Positions 1 through 5,674 of a DNA stretch of 8,768 bases are shown piece by piece; positions within the stretch are counted from its first letter, which is position 1; every line of letters begins with the position of its first letter. Position numbers and translations under genes: made by a program. The notes beneath the pieces are model-generated. The model saw only the letters and a list, made by a program, of their open reading frames with translations, made no database searches and was not told the origin of the DNA. Origin of the DNA: Acidobacteriaceae bacterium (GTDB taxonomy: Bacteria > Acidobacteriota > Terriglobia > Terriglobales > Acidobacteriaceae); the NCBI GenBank assembly GCA_030049955.1, contig JASIJX010000423.1, positions 1 to 8,768 on the forward strand, in the 5' to 3' direction.

Positions 1-277
1 CGCAGGTTGTGGACGTGGGACAGGTTGTGACCCCGTCGAGCGTCACCTGGACCGTCTCGACCGCGTAATTCGACGCGACGCCGCTCACACTGATGGAAGA
101 ACTCGCAGCAGTGCTCTGGCTGTTGCCGAGATTAATGCCCGACGCGCTGGTGAATGTCGTCGTCTGCGCGTGGGCTGCGGCGCTGGCGAGCGCCAGACAG
201 AATCCGGCGGCAAGCTGCGGCCAGTTGCGCCGGCGCAGAGCCGGCACAAGGATAGAAACCAAGGCGGAAAGTCGCAT
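1..277 (-). CDS. Secreted protein, N-terminal fragment (gene runs off the left edge)
   Basis: Reading the minus strand from an ATG at 277 gives 92 codons with no stop before the window edge. Residues 1-37 form a classic signal peptide: a short charged start (MRLSALV), an arginine cluster (RRR), a hydrophobic stretch (LAAGFCLALASAAA) and a likely cleavage site after AHA, just before QTTTF. The mature start is rich in Ser and Thr (SASGINLGNSQST), followed by SISVSGVASNY and VETVQVTLDGV. That alternating pattern is reminiscent of P-domain-like or other beta-sandwich modules, but too little is visible to assign a family. Cysteines appear near the edge (CPTSTTC). The start is supported by AGGAGA nine bases upstream. 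It follows the NHL gene in the same direction but has its own promoter about 235 bases upstream. The product is probably exported to the periplasm or cell surface; its function is unknown. Confidence 0.8.
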   Translation of the reverse strand, partial: MRLSALVSILVPALRRRNWPQLAAGFCLALASAAAHAQTTTFTSASGINLGNSQSTAASSSISVSGVASNYAVETVQVTLDGVTTCPTSTTC

Positions 278-508
278 CAGAACAGGTCTCCTGCACGATG
301 GGGAAATCGACAACCAGCAACGCCACTCGACGCGGTGGCACAATTGCCCTCCCTGGCAGGAGCGGTACGCAATGCGAACAATGGACTCGCTCGGGAGTAC
401 ATGGCCCGATGAAGAAAAAAACAGAAGAGTCCCTGATCAGTACCGTTACCGCTGAGTTCCACGAGCGCGATGCGGTAGGGGAATCAGCCCACTGGGAGAT
501 GCAGGCAA
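278..508 (-). other. Long 5' leader of the left-edge secreted gene
   Basis: From the predicted transcription start (near 502) to the ATG there are about 225 bases with no convincing gene. On the minus strand the leader carries a run of seven T (415-421), the 8-base palindrome CTGATCAG (433-440), and a short hairpin with arms GCCAC (322-326) and GTGGC (335-339). No known riboswitch class could be matched by eye. The small reading frames here on both strands lack ribosome binding sites and recognisable protein character, so they are not called. Confidence 0.4.
287..292 (-). promoter_or_regulatory. Ribosome binding site of the left-edge secreted protein
   Basis: AGGAGA on the minus strand, nine bases before the ATG at 277. 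It fixes the start of a gene that is otherwise incomplete in this window. Confidence 0.7.
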
Positions 509-538
509 ATTATGCCCGAATACATCTCGGTAAATCAA
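509..538 (-). promoter_or_regulatory. Sigma70-like promoter of the left-edge secreted gene
   Basis: On the minus strand a -35 box TTGATT (533-538) is followed by an 18-base spacer and a -10 box CATAAT (509-514), five of six matches to TATAAT. The bases around the -10 box (GGGCATAATTT, then CTGCAT) recur almost exactly in the promoter of the NHL-repeat gene at 4508-4513, also with an 18-base spacer to a TTG-type -35 box. That recurrence makes the call stronger than a lone consensus match. Confidence 0.55.
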
Positions 539-655
539 AAGAAATCTTGTTCTTGATCGTTACAGAAGTTCGTTCGCGGACCGCGGCGCATATCGGGAAA
601 CGCACTGTTTCATCCCGGGACAACCGTGTCAGAAATCTTGACAAACGTCTAAACC

Positions 656-683
656 CGCATGCCGCGCCGAAGCGCAGCATGCG
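656..683 (-). terminator. UUCG-capped stem-loop after the NHL-repeat gene
   Basis: On the minus strand CGCATGC and GCGC pair with GCGC and GCATGCG around the loop TTCG, a C(UUCG)G tetraloop, with one T-G wobble in the stem. It begins 34 bases after the stop codon at 718. The downstream bases (GGGTTTAGACGTTTG) are only moderately T-rich, so it may be a weak intrinsic terminator or a 3' end stabiliser. No obvious plus-strand use is seen. Confidence 0.5.
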
Positions 684-717
684 AGTCTCGTTCACGTGCG
701 GCTCTCGCTATATATAT

Positions 718-3700
718 TTACGGCTCTATATAAGTGGTGCTAACCGAATACCAGCGCCCGCTCAACTGGTAGCTTAGCGTCGCGTAGAGTGTCGCGCCGC
801 CGGTGGGCACGGTGATGCCGCTGGCGCAGGTAGCCGCTGTGGCCGAGGGGCTGATGTAGACGTCCGATGCGCCCTTGGTCGTGCCCAGATGCAGCACAAA
901 CATCGACGGCCCGTCGCCCGGGTTCCAGCAGAAGCTGTTGCCCGTCGCGCTGGTCAAGGTCGAGCCCGGTGCTGGCGAAGTGAGCGCCGGCGGCGTCGGC
1001 GAGCCGGACTCGGTGAACGTGTAGTCGAGCGAGTTCCACGTGCTCAGATGCCGGTAGTAAAGCCGCACGTACACGGTCACCCCGTAGGCCGGGATGCTGG
1101 GCACCGTCGCCTGATCGGCCGTAATTACTCCACTCGCGAAGAGGTTCGTCGCACCCACGCCCTCCGTGCCCACGAACAACTGATAGGCGTCGTTGCCAAC
1201 GCCCGGGCTCCAGCTGAAGTTCACGTTCGTGCCGCTCGGGCTCGATCCGGCTGCGGGCGAGGTCAGCGCAGGCGGCTGCGACCCCGGCTCAACGTAGGTG
1301 TAATCGATCGAGTACCAGCGGCCGTCCAGCTCGTAATCGAGCGCTGCGTAGAGCGTCTCCGCGTTGGCCGGCACGGTGATGCCGCTGGCGCAAGTCGCGG
1401 CTGTGGCCGGTGCGCCGTTATATACATCCGACCCGCCCCTGGTTGTTCCCAGACGCAATTCGAACAGCGCCGGGCCTTGCCCCGGATTCCAGCAGAAGCT
1501 GTTGCCTGTGGCGCTGATCAGCGTCGAGCCGGGCGCGGGCGTAGTCATCGATGGCAGCGTAGGCGAACCCGATTCCATATACGTGTAATCGATCGTGTTC
1601 CACGCGCCGTTGCCCACCCGGTAATACAGCCGCACGAAGACGGTCACGCCGTAGGCAGGAATGTTCGCCGTCGCCTGCGTGCCGGTGAATATCCCGCTGT
1701 TGTAGATATCGGAGGAATTCACGCCTCCGGTGCCCACCCTCAGTTCGTACTGCGTTGCGCCCGCTCCGCCCGGCGACCAAGTAAACGTGGTGCTGCCGCC
1801 CGCAAGCGTGGAGCCGGGCGTCGGGCTGGTGATGTAGGGCGCGTCGGTAGAATTTCCGCTCAGCGGGATCGTCTGCGTCGCAGCGGCGTTCAGCGCGTTG
1901 TCAGTCAACAACAGCGAGCTGCCCAAAGAGCCGTTGAGGCCTGTGCCGGGTGTGAACTCTACGGAGAGTGTGCATTGCGCCCCGGGCGTGAGCGTCGTAC
2001 CGCAGGAGTTGCCATCCAGCGTGAAGTTCGACGACAAGATGCTCGGACCCTGGGAGAACGTCAGGTCAACATTGCCATTGTTGGCTATCGTAACCGGGAG
2101 CGAGCCATCGGTGCTATCGGTTGTGCCCGCCTCGGTAATAGTGGCAAAACTTAGGCTCGGCGCGTCCGCTAAGTCTTCCTTCAGCACGAAAGGGCTAAAA
2201 GTATCGACGATGTAGACGTTGTCGCTCCCATCCACCGCCACGGCAAGAGGGAAGTTCAGGCTGCTGCCCACCGTCGTGCAGTCGCCGGCCGTCGCGCAGG
2301 TCAGGTCCGTTGCTGGTGCCTTCAAAACCCGGTTGTTCTCGTGATCCGCAATGTAGACGTTGCCGCTCCCGTCCACTGCCACATCTTCGGGTTGGTTCAG
2401 GCCGCTGCCCACTGTCGTGCAGTCGCCTGCCGCCGCGCAGGTCAGGTCGGTCGCCGGCGCCCTCACAACACGGTTGTTTTCCCAATCCACGATATAGACG
2501 TTACCGCCCCCATCCGCCGCCACGCCCCAGGCGCTACCCAGACCGGGGCTAAGGCCGCTGCCGCTCGCCACTGTCGTGCAGTCGCCCGCCGTCGCGCAGG
2601 CCAAGTCCGTCGCCGGCGCCCTCAGTACTCGGTCGTTACCGCTATCGGCGATATAGACGTTGCCGCTCCCATCCACCGCCACGCCATAGGGCTCACGCAA
2701 GCTGGGGCTCAGGCTGCTGCCCACCGTGGTGCAGTCGCCTGCTGCGCAGGTCAAGTCAGTCGCCGGCACCTTCAATACGCGTTGGTTCCAGGTGTCGGCG
2801 ATATAGATGTTGCCGGCCCCGTCCACGGCCACGCTATGGGGATAGTTCAGGCCGATGCCCACCATCGTGCAGTCACCCGTCGTCGCGCAGGCCGCGTCCG
2901 CCGCCGGCGCTTTCACCACGCGGCTGCTACCCCAATCCGCGATATAGACGTTGCCGGCGCCGTCCACGGCCACGCCATAAGGCTCGACCAGGCCCGGACT
3001 TAGACCGCTGCCGCTCGCTATCGTGCTCTGCGCTGCCGGGCTAAAGCCCACCTGCGGCCCGCTACCCGTACCGTAAACATAGGCCGTGGCGATGACCGCG
3101 CCGGAGCCATTGACCAGTTCGGCCGCGCCGTAGCGCACGCCGGCATATTCGGGCTTAAAATTCACATTCACCGTGCAGGTATCGCCGGCACTGTAGCTGT
3201 AGCTGGTTCCGTTGGTTGTACAGCTTCCCGTGCCCGCATCGGTAAAGTCCAGGTTCGCCGCGCCCTGCGTCACCACTACCGGTGCGCCAATGGTGCCCGC
3301 GGAGTTGAAGATGAAGATCAGGCTCAACGCCGTGCTCTGCCCCACCGCGACCGTGCTAAAGTTCACCTCCGCGGTCTGCACCTTCAGCACGCGGTTGTTA
3401 TAAGAATCCGCGATATAGATGTTGCCGTTCCCATCTAACACTACGCCGCGGGGAAAGTTCAGGCCGCTGCCCACCGTCGTGCAGTCGCTTGCCGTTGCGC
3501 AGGTCAGGTCTGTCGCCGGCACTTTCAGCACGCGGTTGTTATTGCTGTCCCCGATATAGACATTCCCGCTCCCATCTACAGTGACGCCTTGAGGGGAGCT
3601 CAGGCCGTCGCCCACAGTCGTGCAATCGCCGCTCGTTGCGCAGGTCAGGTCCGTCGCTGGCACCCTCACCACGCGGTTGTTATAGGTATCGGCGATGTAG

Positions 3701-4341
3701 ACGTCGCCGCTCCCATCCACCGCCACGTCTCGTGGGAACTTTAAGCCGCTGCCGACGTTGATGCAGTCGCCTGCTGTGACGCAGGTCAGATCCACGGCGG
3801 GTACCTTCAATACGTTGCTGTTTCCGCCATCAGCGATATAGACGTTGCCGCCCTCGTCCACCTTCACGCCCGCGGGCAAATCCAGGCCGCTGCCCACCGT
3901 TGTGCAGTCGCCCGCGGTCGCGCAGGTGGGGTCCGACGCCGGCACTTTCAATACGCGGTGATTGTAGGTATCTGCGATATAGACGTTGCCGCTGCTGTCC
4001 AGCGCCACGCCATAGGGCAAATCCAGGCCGCTGCCCACCGTTGTGCAGTCGCCTGCGGTCGCGCAGGCCAGGTCCGCCGCCGGCACCTTCAGCACACGGT
4101 TGTTTACGGTATCGGCGATATAGACGTTGCCACTTCCATCTACCGCGATGCTGATGGGCTGGTCAAGGCCCTGGCTCAGCCCGCCGCCGTTCGCGATCGC
4201 GCCCTGCGCGAAGCTGAACTGCGCAGTCTGCGCGCCCGCGCCGGAAACAAAGCCCGCTGCAGCAATCAAGCCCACCGCAAAAGACGCCATCCAGCGCCCA
4301 TGAGAACCAAGCAACGAAGAAAGAGCCCGACCACGGAACAT
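718..4341 (-). CDS. Secreted NHL-repeat protein with two six-bladed propellers and Ig-like domains
   Basis: 1207 residues. Residues 1-37 are a signal peptide (hydrophobic AVGLIAAAGFVSGAGA, cleavage near AGA-Q). Twelve NHL repeats follow in two sets of six: residues 64-321 and 455-722, each with the core VAVDGSGNVYIAD..NNRVLKV. Most repeat every 47 residues. Six is a usual blade number for NHL propellers. Between blades lies a loop CATAGDC, ten copies in all, whose paired cysteines may form disulfides after export. Each set is followed by an Ig-like domain of the 'choice-of-anchor D' kind (about 322-432 and 727-832, the latter with FTPG and a final IPLSGNST). Residues 835-1207 are four modules of 90-95 residues in an A-B-A-B order, fibronectin-like. 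No membrane anchor or sorting signal is seen at the C-terminus. NHL propellers usually bind proteins, glycans or RNA; this one probably acts outside the cytoplasm. The ligand is unknown. The start is fixed by AGGAGG seven bases upstream and by the signal peptide. Confidence 0.93.
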   Translation of the reverse strand: MFRGRALSSLLGSHGRWMASFAVGLIAAAGFVSGAGAQTAQFSFAQGAIANGGGLSQGLDQPISIAVDGSGNVYIADTVNNRVLKVPAADLACATAGDCTTVGSGLDLPYGVALDSSGNVYIADTYNHRVLKVPASDPTCATAGDCTTVGSGLDLPAGVKVDEGGNVYIADGGNSNVLKVPAVDLTCVTAGDCINVGSGLKFPRDVAVDGSGDVYIADTYNNRVVRVPATDLTCATSGDCTTVGDGLSSPQGVTVDGSGNVYIGDSNNNRVLKVPATDLTCATASDCTTVGSGLNFPRGVVLDGNGNIYIADSYNNRVLKVQTAEVNFSTVAVGQSTALSLIFIFNSAGTIGAPVVVTQGAANLDFTDAGTGSCTTNGTSYSYSAGDTCTVNVNFKPEYAGVRYGAAELVNGSGAVIATAYVYGTGSGPQVGFSPAAQSTIASGSGLSPGLVEPYGVAVDGAGNVYIADWGSSRVVKAPAADAACATTGDCTMVGIGLNYPHSVAVDGAGNIYIADTWNQRVLKVPATDLTCAAGDCTTVGSSLSPSLREPYGVAVDGSGNVYIADSGNDRVLRAPATDLACATAGDCTTVASGSGLSPGLGSAWGVAADGGGNVYIVDWENNRVVRAPATDLTCAAAGDCTTVGSGLNQPEDVAVDGSGNVYIADHENNRVLKAPATDLTCATAGDCTTVGSSLNFPLAVAVDGSDNVYIVDTFSPFVLKEDLADAPSLSFATITEAGTTDSTDGSLPVTIANNGNVDLTFSQGPSILSSNFTLDGNSCGTTLTPGAQCTLSVEFTPGTGLNGSLGSSLLLTDNALNAAATQTIPLSGNSTDAPYITSPTPGSTLAGGSTTFTWSPGGAGATQYELRVGTGGVNSSDIYNSGIFTGTQATANIPAYGVTVFVRLYYRVGNGAWNTIDYTYMESGSPTLPSMTTPAPGSTLISATGNSFCWNPGQGPALFELRLGTTRGGSDVYNGAPATAATCASGITVPANAETLYAALDYELDGRWYSIDYTYVEPGSQPPALTSPAAGSSPSGTNVNFSWSPGVGNDAYQLFVGTEGVGATNLFASGVITADQATVPSIPAYGVTVYVRLYYRHLSTWNSLDYTFTESGSPTPPALTSPAPGSTLTSATGNSFCWNPGDGPSMFVLHLGTTKGASDVYISPSATAATCASGITVPTGGATLYATLSYQLSGRWYSVSTTYIEP
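721..1839 (-). repeat. Four C-terminal modules in A-B-A-B order within the NHL-repeat gene
   Basis: Modules start at residues 835 (A1, 1555-1839), 930 (B1, 1273-1554), 1024 (A2, 991-1272) and 1118 (B2, 721-990). All open with P.(I/L/M)T(S/T)P.(A/P)GS. A1 and A2 share IPAYGVTV(F/Y)VRLYYR. B1 and B2 share SATGNSFCWNPG, TAATCASGITVP and GRWYS. The B modules carry two cysteines each and the A modules none. The order shows that an A-B pair was duplicated as a unit after A and B had already diverged. Confidence 0.85.
2176..2979 (-). repeat. Second block of six NHL-coding repeats
   Basis: Codes residues 455-722. Repeat starts are spaced 47, 50, 53, 47 and 47 residues. The longer gaps come from inserted Ser-Pro-Ser or SGLSPGL-like segments between blades. 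One inter-blade loop is a residue shorter than the rest (CAAGDC). The last repeat is degenerate (IVDTFSPFVLKE), as often seen in the closing blade of a propeller. Confidence 0.85.
3379..4152 (-). repeat. First block of six NHL-coding repeats (141-base unit)
   Basis: Codes residues 64-321. The six repeats begin at residues 64, 110, 157, 204, 251 and 298: the first interval is 46 residues and the other four are exactly 47 (141 bases). They stay similar at the DNA level, e.g. the recurring GATATAGACGTTGCC and GTGCAGTCGCC blocks read on the plus strand. Such conservation suggests fairly recent tandem duplication or gene conversion, and a region prone to slippage or misassembly. Confidence 0.88.
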
Positions 4342-4348
4342 GAAACAT

Positions 4349-4354
4349 CCTCCT
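4349..4354 (-). promoter_or_regulatory. Ribosome binding site of the NHL-repeat gene
   Basis: A full AGGAGG on the minus strand, seven bases before the ATG at 4341. Another ATG sits between them (4348) but is out of frame and only one base from the Shine-Dalgarno sequence, so the ATG at 4341 is the start. Confidence 0.8.
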
Positions 4355-4400
4355 GACGAAAATTCCTGCGCATCTTAGGCACATACATGAAGCCGAATGC

Positions 4401-4420
4401 GCCGCGGAAGCACCCGCGGC
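4401..4420. repeat. GC-rich hairpin, REP-like, in the NHL-gene leader
   Basis: Perfect inverted arms GCCGCGG and CCGCGGC around a six-base loop (AAGCAC on plus). The same arms occur in the hairpin at 4595-4615, about 190 bases away, which suggests a dispersed repeat family rather than a gene-specific signal. As RNA it would form a stable stem within the NHL transcript leader. Confidence 0.5.
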
Positions 4421-4507
4421 CGGAATAAGACAGACTTGCTCTCGACCCGCCCATGGAGGGCTCATAGCGGAGCTGGCAGAATCGGGTATTGCTGAGGATA
4501 TGCAGAA

Positions 4508-4537
4508 ATTATGCCCAAAGGCCGCGCAAGTGCACAA
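4508..4537 (-). promoter_or_regulatory. Sigma70-like promoter of the NHL-repeat gene
   Basis: On the minus strand a weak -35 box TTGTGC (4532-4537), an 18-base spacer and a -10 box CATAAT (4508-4513). The segment TTTGGGCATAATTTCTGCAT matches the other secreted-gene promoter (TTCGGGCATAATTTGCCTGCAT) apart from one substitution and a two-base insertion. The poor -35 box would fit a need for an activator, and a pair of direct repeats overlaps and precedes it. Confidence 0.55.
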
Positions 4538-4561
4538 CGAGAAACGCAACTGCGCAACGAG
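4531..4561. promoter_or_regulatory. Paired direct repeats, candidate activator site
   Basis: TGCACAACGAG (4531-4541) and TGCGCAACGAG (4551-4561) match at 10 of 11 positions and are offset by exactly 20 bases, close to two helical turns, placing both on one face of the DNA. The first overlaps the -35 box of the NHL-gene promoter and the second lies just upstream, the usual layout of an activator binding as two units. The regulator is unknown. Confidence 0.35.
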
Positions 4562-4594
4562 TAATAAGTAATCATTTCTTCTCCCCGAAGTAAT

Positions 4595-4615
4595 GCCGCG
4601 GGATGAGCCCGCGGC
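4595..4615. repeat. GC-rich hairpin, REP-like, upstream of the NHL-gene promoter
   Basis: Perfect eight-base arms GCCGCGGG and CCCGCGGC with loop ATGAG. No T-tract follows on either strand, so it is not a convincing terminator. It shares its stem with the hairpin at 4401-4420. Confidence 0.55.
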
Positions 4616-4807
4616 TCCGCTCTCACACACTCGTATAGGCGGATGCTTCAGGAAAAATGGGACATGAGAAAGGAAAATCCCAAGCCGCCTTCACCGGAAT
4701 CAGCGCGGGCTGCGCATCCTCTGAAGGGGCTATCTGGCGAACACCATAGTGGGGACCATGAGTGTGGACGAATGAAATGAATTGTGGCGAATGTATTGAA
4801 TATTGGC

Positions 4808-4880
4808 GCGGGTCATCCACGCAGCTCGCTGCGCCCGCTCTCGGACGAGCGTTAACAGTAGCTCGCGCTGCTCACAATCA
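4808..4880 (+). ncRNA. Possible structured RNA (run of hairpins before a terminator-like stem)
   Basis: Several stems occur one after another: GCGGG (4808-4812) with CCCGC (4834-4838), enclosing CGCAG-CTCG-CTGCG (4820-4833) with a seven-base bulge; an alternative CGCTC (4836-4840) with GAGCG (4847-4851); and AGTAGC-TCGC-GCTGCT near 4857-4872. A terminator-like hairpin with a T-rich tail follows at 4881-4911. No good promoter is seen upstream (only weak TATTGA or GAATAT near 4794-4803), no tRNA fold fits, and GC-rich DNA gives chance hairpins. Speculative. Confidence 0.2.
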
Positions 4881-4911
4881 GGCCGGCGCACAATCTATGC
4901 CGGCCAATTTT
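4881..4911 (+). terminator. Candidate intrinsic terminator on the plus strand
   Basis: Perfect seven-base arms GGCCGGC (4881-4887) and GCCGGCC (4899-4905), an 11-base loop, then AATTTTATT on the plus strand. The T-tract is short. On the minus strand the same stem begins five bases after the stop of the small gene at 4910-5152 but lacks a following T-run, so there it would at most stabilise the transcript end. Confidence 0.4.
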
Positions 4912-5152
4912 ATTCGTCTGCGTTGGCCCCAACCCCGGCGAGCGGCTTGCGGGCAGACACTTTAACGCCTCTGCGGAGCCGGGGAACCTGCGCCGTCACC
5001 ATCGCGGGTTTCTGTCGAAATCCCTCGGACACAGCCGGCGCGGGGTTTGGAGTGTTCGCGGCCTCCACGCGACGGTGCACGTTTTTTGCCATTCGGTCTA
5101 AGTAGGTAAGAAGCGTAACCCTACAAAGGGCCCAGAACGAAACTGCCTTCAT
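4910..5152 (-). CDS. Hypothetical small basic protein (80 residues)
   Basis: A minus-strand frame from ATG at 5152 to TAA at 4910. The start has a strong Shine-Dalgarno sequence, GGGGAGGT, with GGAGG seven bases before the ATG. This is the main reason to call it, as the rest of the gap lacks such signals. The protein opens with a hydrophobic, aromatic stretch (AVSFWALCRVTLLTYL), too short and too soon interrupted by Arg to be a clear membrane helix. It continues with a basic, Pro- and Ala-rich tail (RRVEAANTPNPAPA, VPRLRRGVKVSARK). No family is recognised. The frame stays open upstream to 5287, but no start there has a comparable site. It could be a small regulatory or membrane-associated protein, or a chance frame in GC-rich DNA. 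A stem-loop follows directly after the stop. Confidence 0.35.
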   Translation of the reverse strand: MKAVSFWALCRVTLLTYLDRMAKNVHRRVEAANTPNPAPAVSEGFRQKPAMVTAQVPRLRRGVKVSARKPLAGVGANADE

Positions 5153-5512
5153 GGCACCACCTCCCCTGTGGAACCGCCGACGCCTCGAAATTTGCTGTTC
5201 GGTCAAATTAGAGAGACAGCGCTTCCTAACACACTCCCCCCTGAGTAGTAATAGAGAATGCGCCGGACCGCTCCCTGGTTGTCTCACTGACGGGCCGCTA
5301 TGTTAAATTCCTTACTCGGCCCATCCCCGTGATGGTGGCCGTCAGGCTTGCCCCGGCAAGTCTTCGTCGCTTGCCCGTCTCAGAAATCTCTCGGGTCATC
5401 GCAAGTCCTGATTTGGAATCCCTTTTGCGGCAATCCACAGGTTTTTCTGAAAACCCCGATAAGTCAAGCCGCATCAGGACAAATTGCGCCCCGTCATGGC
5501 GCCCGCTCGAAC
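5153..5512. other. Intergenic region upstream of tig with no supported gene
   Basis: Overlapping frames occur on both strands, but their translations are Arg-, Ser- and Pro-rich, lack ribosome binding sites and resemble no family. Three simple inverted repeats are visible: GGGCCG (5292-5297) with CGGCCC (5317-5322) around an AT-rich loop; CTTGC-CCCG-GCAAG (5347-5360); and GGTTTT-TCTG-AAAACC (5440-5455). The last is an AT-rich stem and could be part of a regulatory site, but nothing ties it to a function. Confidence 0.5.
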
Positions 5513-5542
5513 TTGAAAAGGCATGCCGACTCCGGCGACAAT
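5513..5542 (+). promoter_or_regulatory. Candidate promoter of the tig operon
   Basis: TTGAAA (5513-5518, five of six to TTGACA), an 18-base spacer and GACAAT (5537-5542, four of six to TATAAT). Transcription would start near 5549, about 125 bases before the tig start. It is the best match noticed in the upstream gap, but still only a consensus match. Confidence 0.35.
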
Positions 5543-5660
5543 GCCAAAGTAGCGGTATTGCGGTGCAAACGCCGCCGCCGCCCTGCCCAAACCGGGTCGT
5601 TCGTTCCCGGAAACGGTTGATTGCGGCTCGCCCCCAGCAACGAGGAAAGGGAGCGCGCCG

Positions 5661-5666
5661 GGAAGG
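5661..5666 (+). promoter_or_regulatory. Ribosome binding site favouring a TTG start for tig
   Basis: GGAAGG ends eight bases before a TTG codon at 5675. The first in-frame ATG (5702) has no purine-rich match at a suitable distance, only ACTGAAACCATTGAAAAT. The spacing therefore decides for the TTG. Confidence 0.5.
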
Positions 5667-5674
5667 CAAAAGCG

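Larger units (their letters stand above)
4342..4507 (-). other. 5' leader of the NHL-repeat gene
   Basis: About 160 bases lie between the predicted transcription start (near 4501) and the ATG. The leader contains one strong hairpin (4401-4420) and no supported gene. A long structured leader parallels that of the downstream secreted gene, but apart from the promoter and first transcribed bases the two leaders are not obviously alike. Confidence 0.4.

Noticed and set aside
298..777. A 159-codon plus-strand frame between the two secreted-protein genes
   Set aside because: It runs across the minus-strand promoter, the signal for the next gene and the UUCG stem-loop. It has no ribosome binding site, and its translation is of random character.
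889..2154. A 421-codon open frame on the plus strand opposite the NHL gene
   Set aside because: Its translation is Arg- and Ala-rich with no family character. It is the mirror of a repetitive GC-rich gene whose own frame has a signal peptide, domains and a ribosome binding site.
4623..4820. A 65-codon minus-strand frame with a protein-like aromatic composition
   Set aside because: It has no ribosome binding site before its ATG and no recognised similarity. It also overlaps the hairpin-rich stretch near 4808-4838.
4804..4880. Possible tRNA because of several consecutive stems
   Set aside because: No TTCGA-type T-loop, no matching acceptor arms at the right distance and no anticodon loop could be found.
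5056..5087. TCGCG...CGCGA hairpin followed at a distance by T6 on the plus strand
   Set aside because: Nine bases separate the short stem from the T-run, which is too far for an intrinsic terminator, and it lies within the possible small minus-strand gene.
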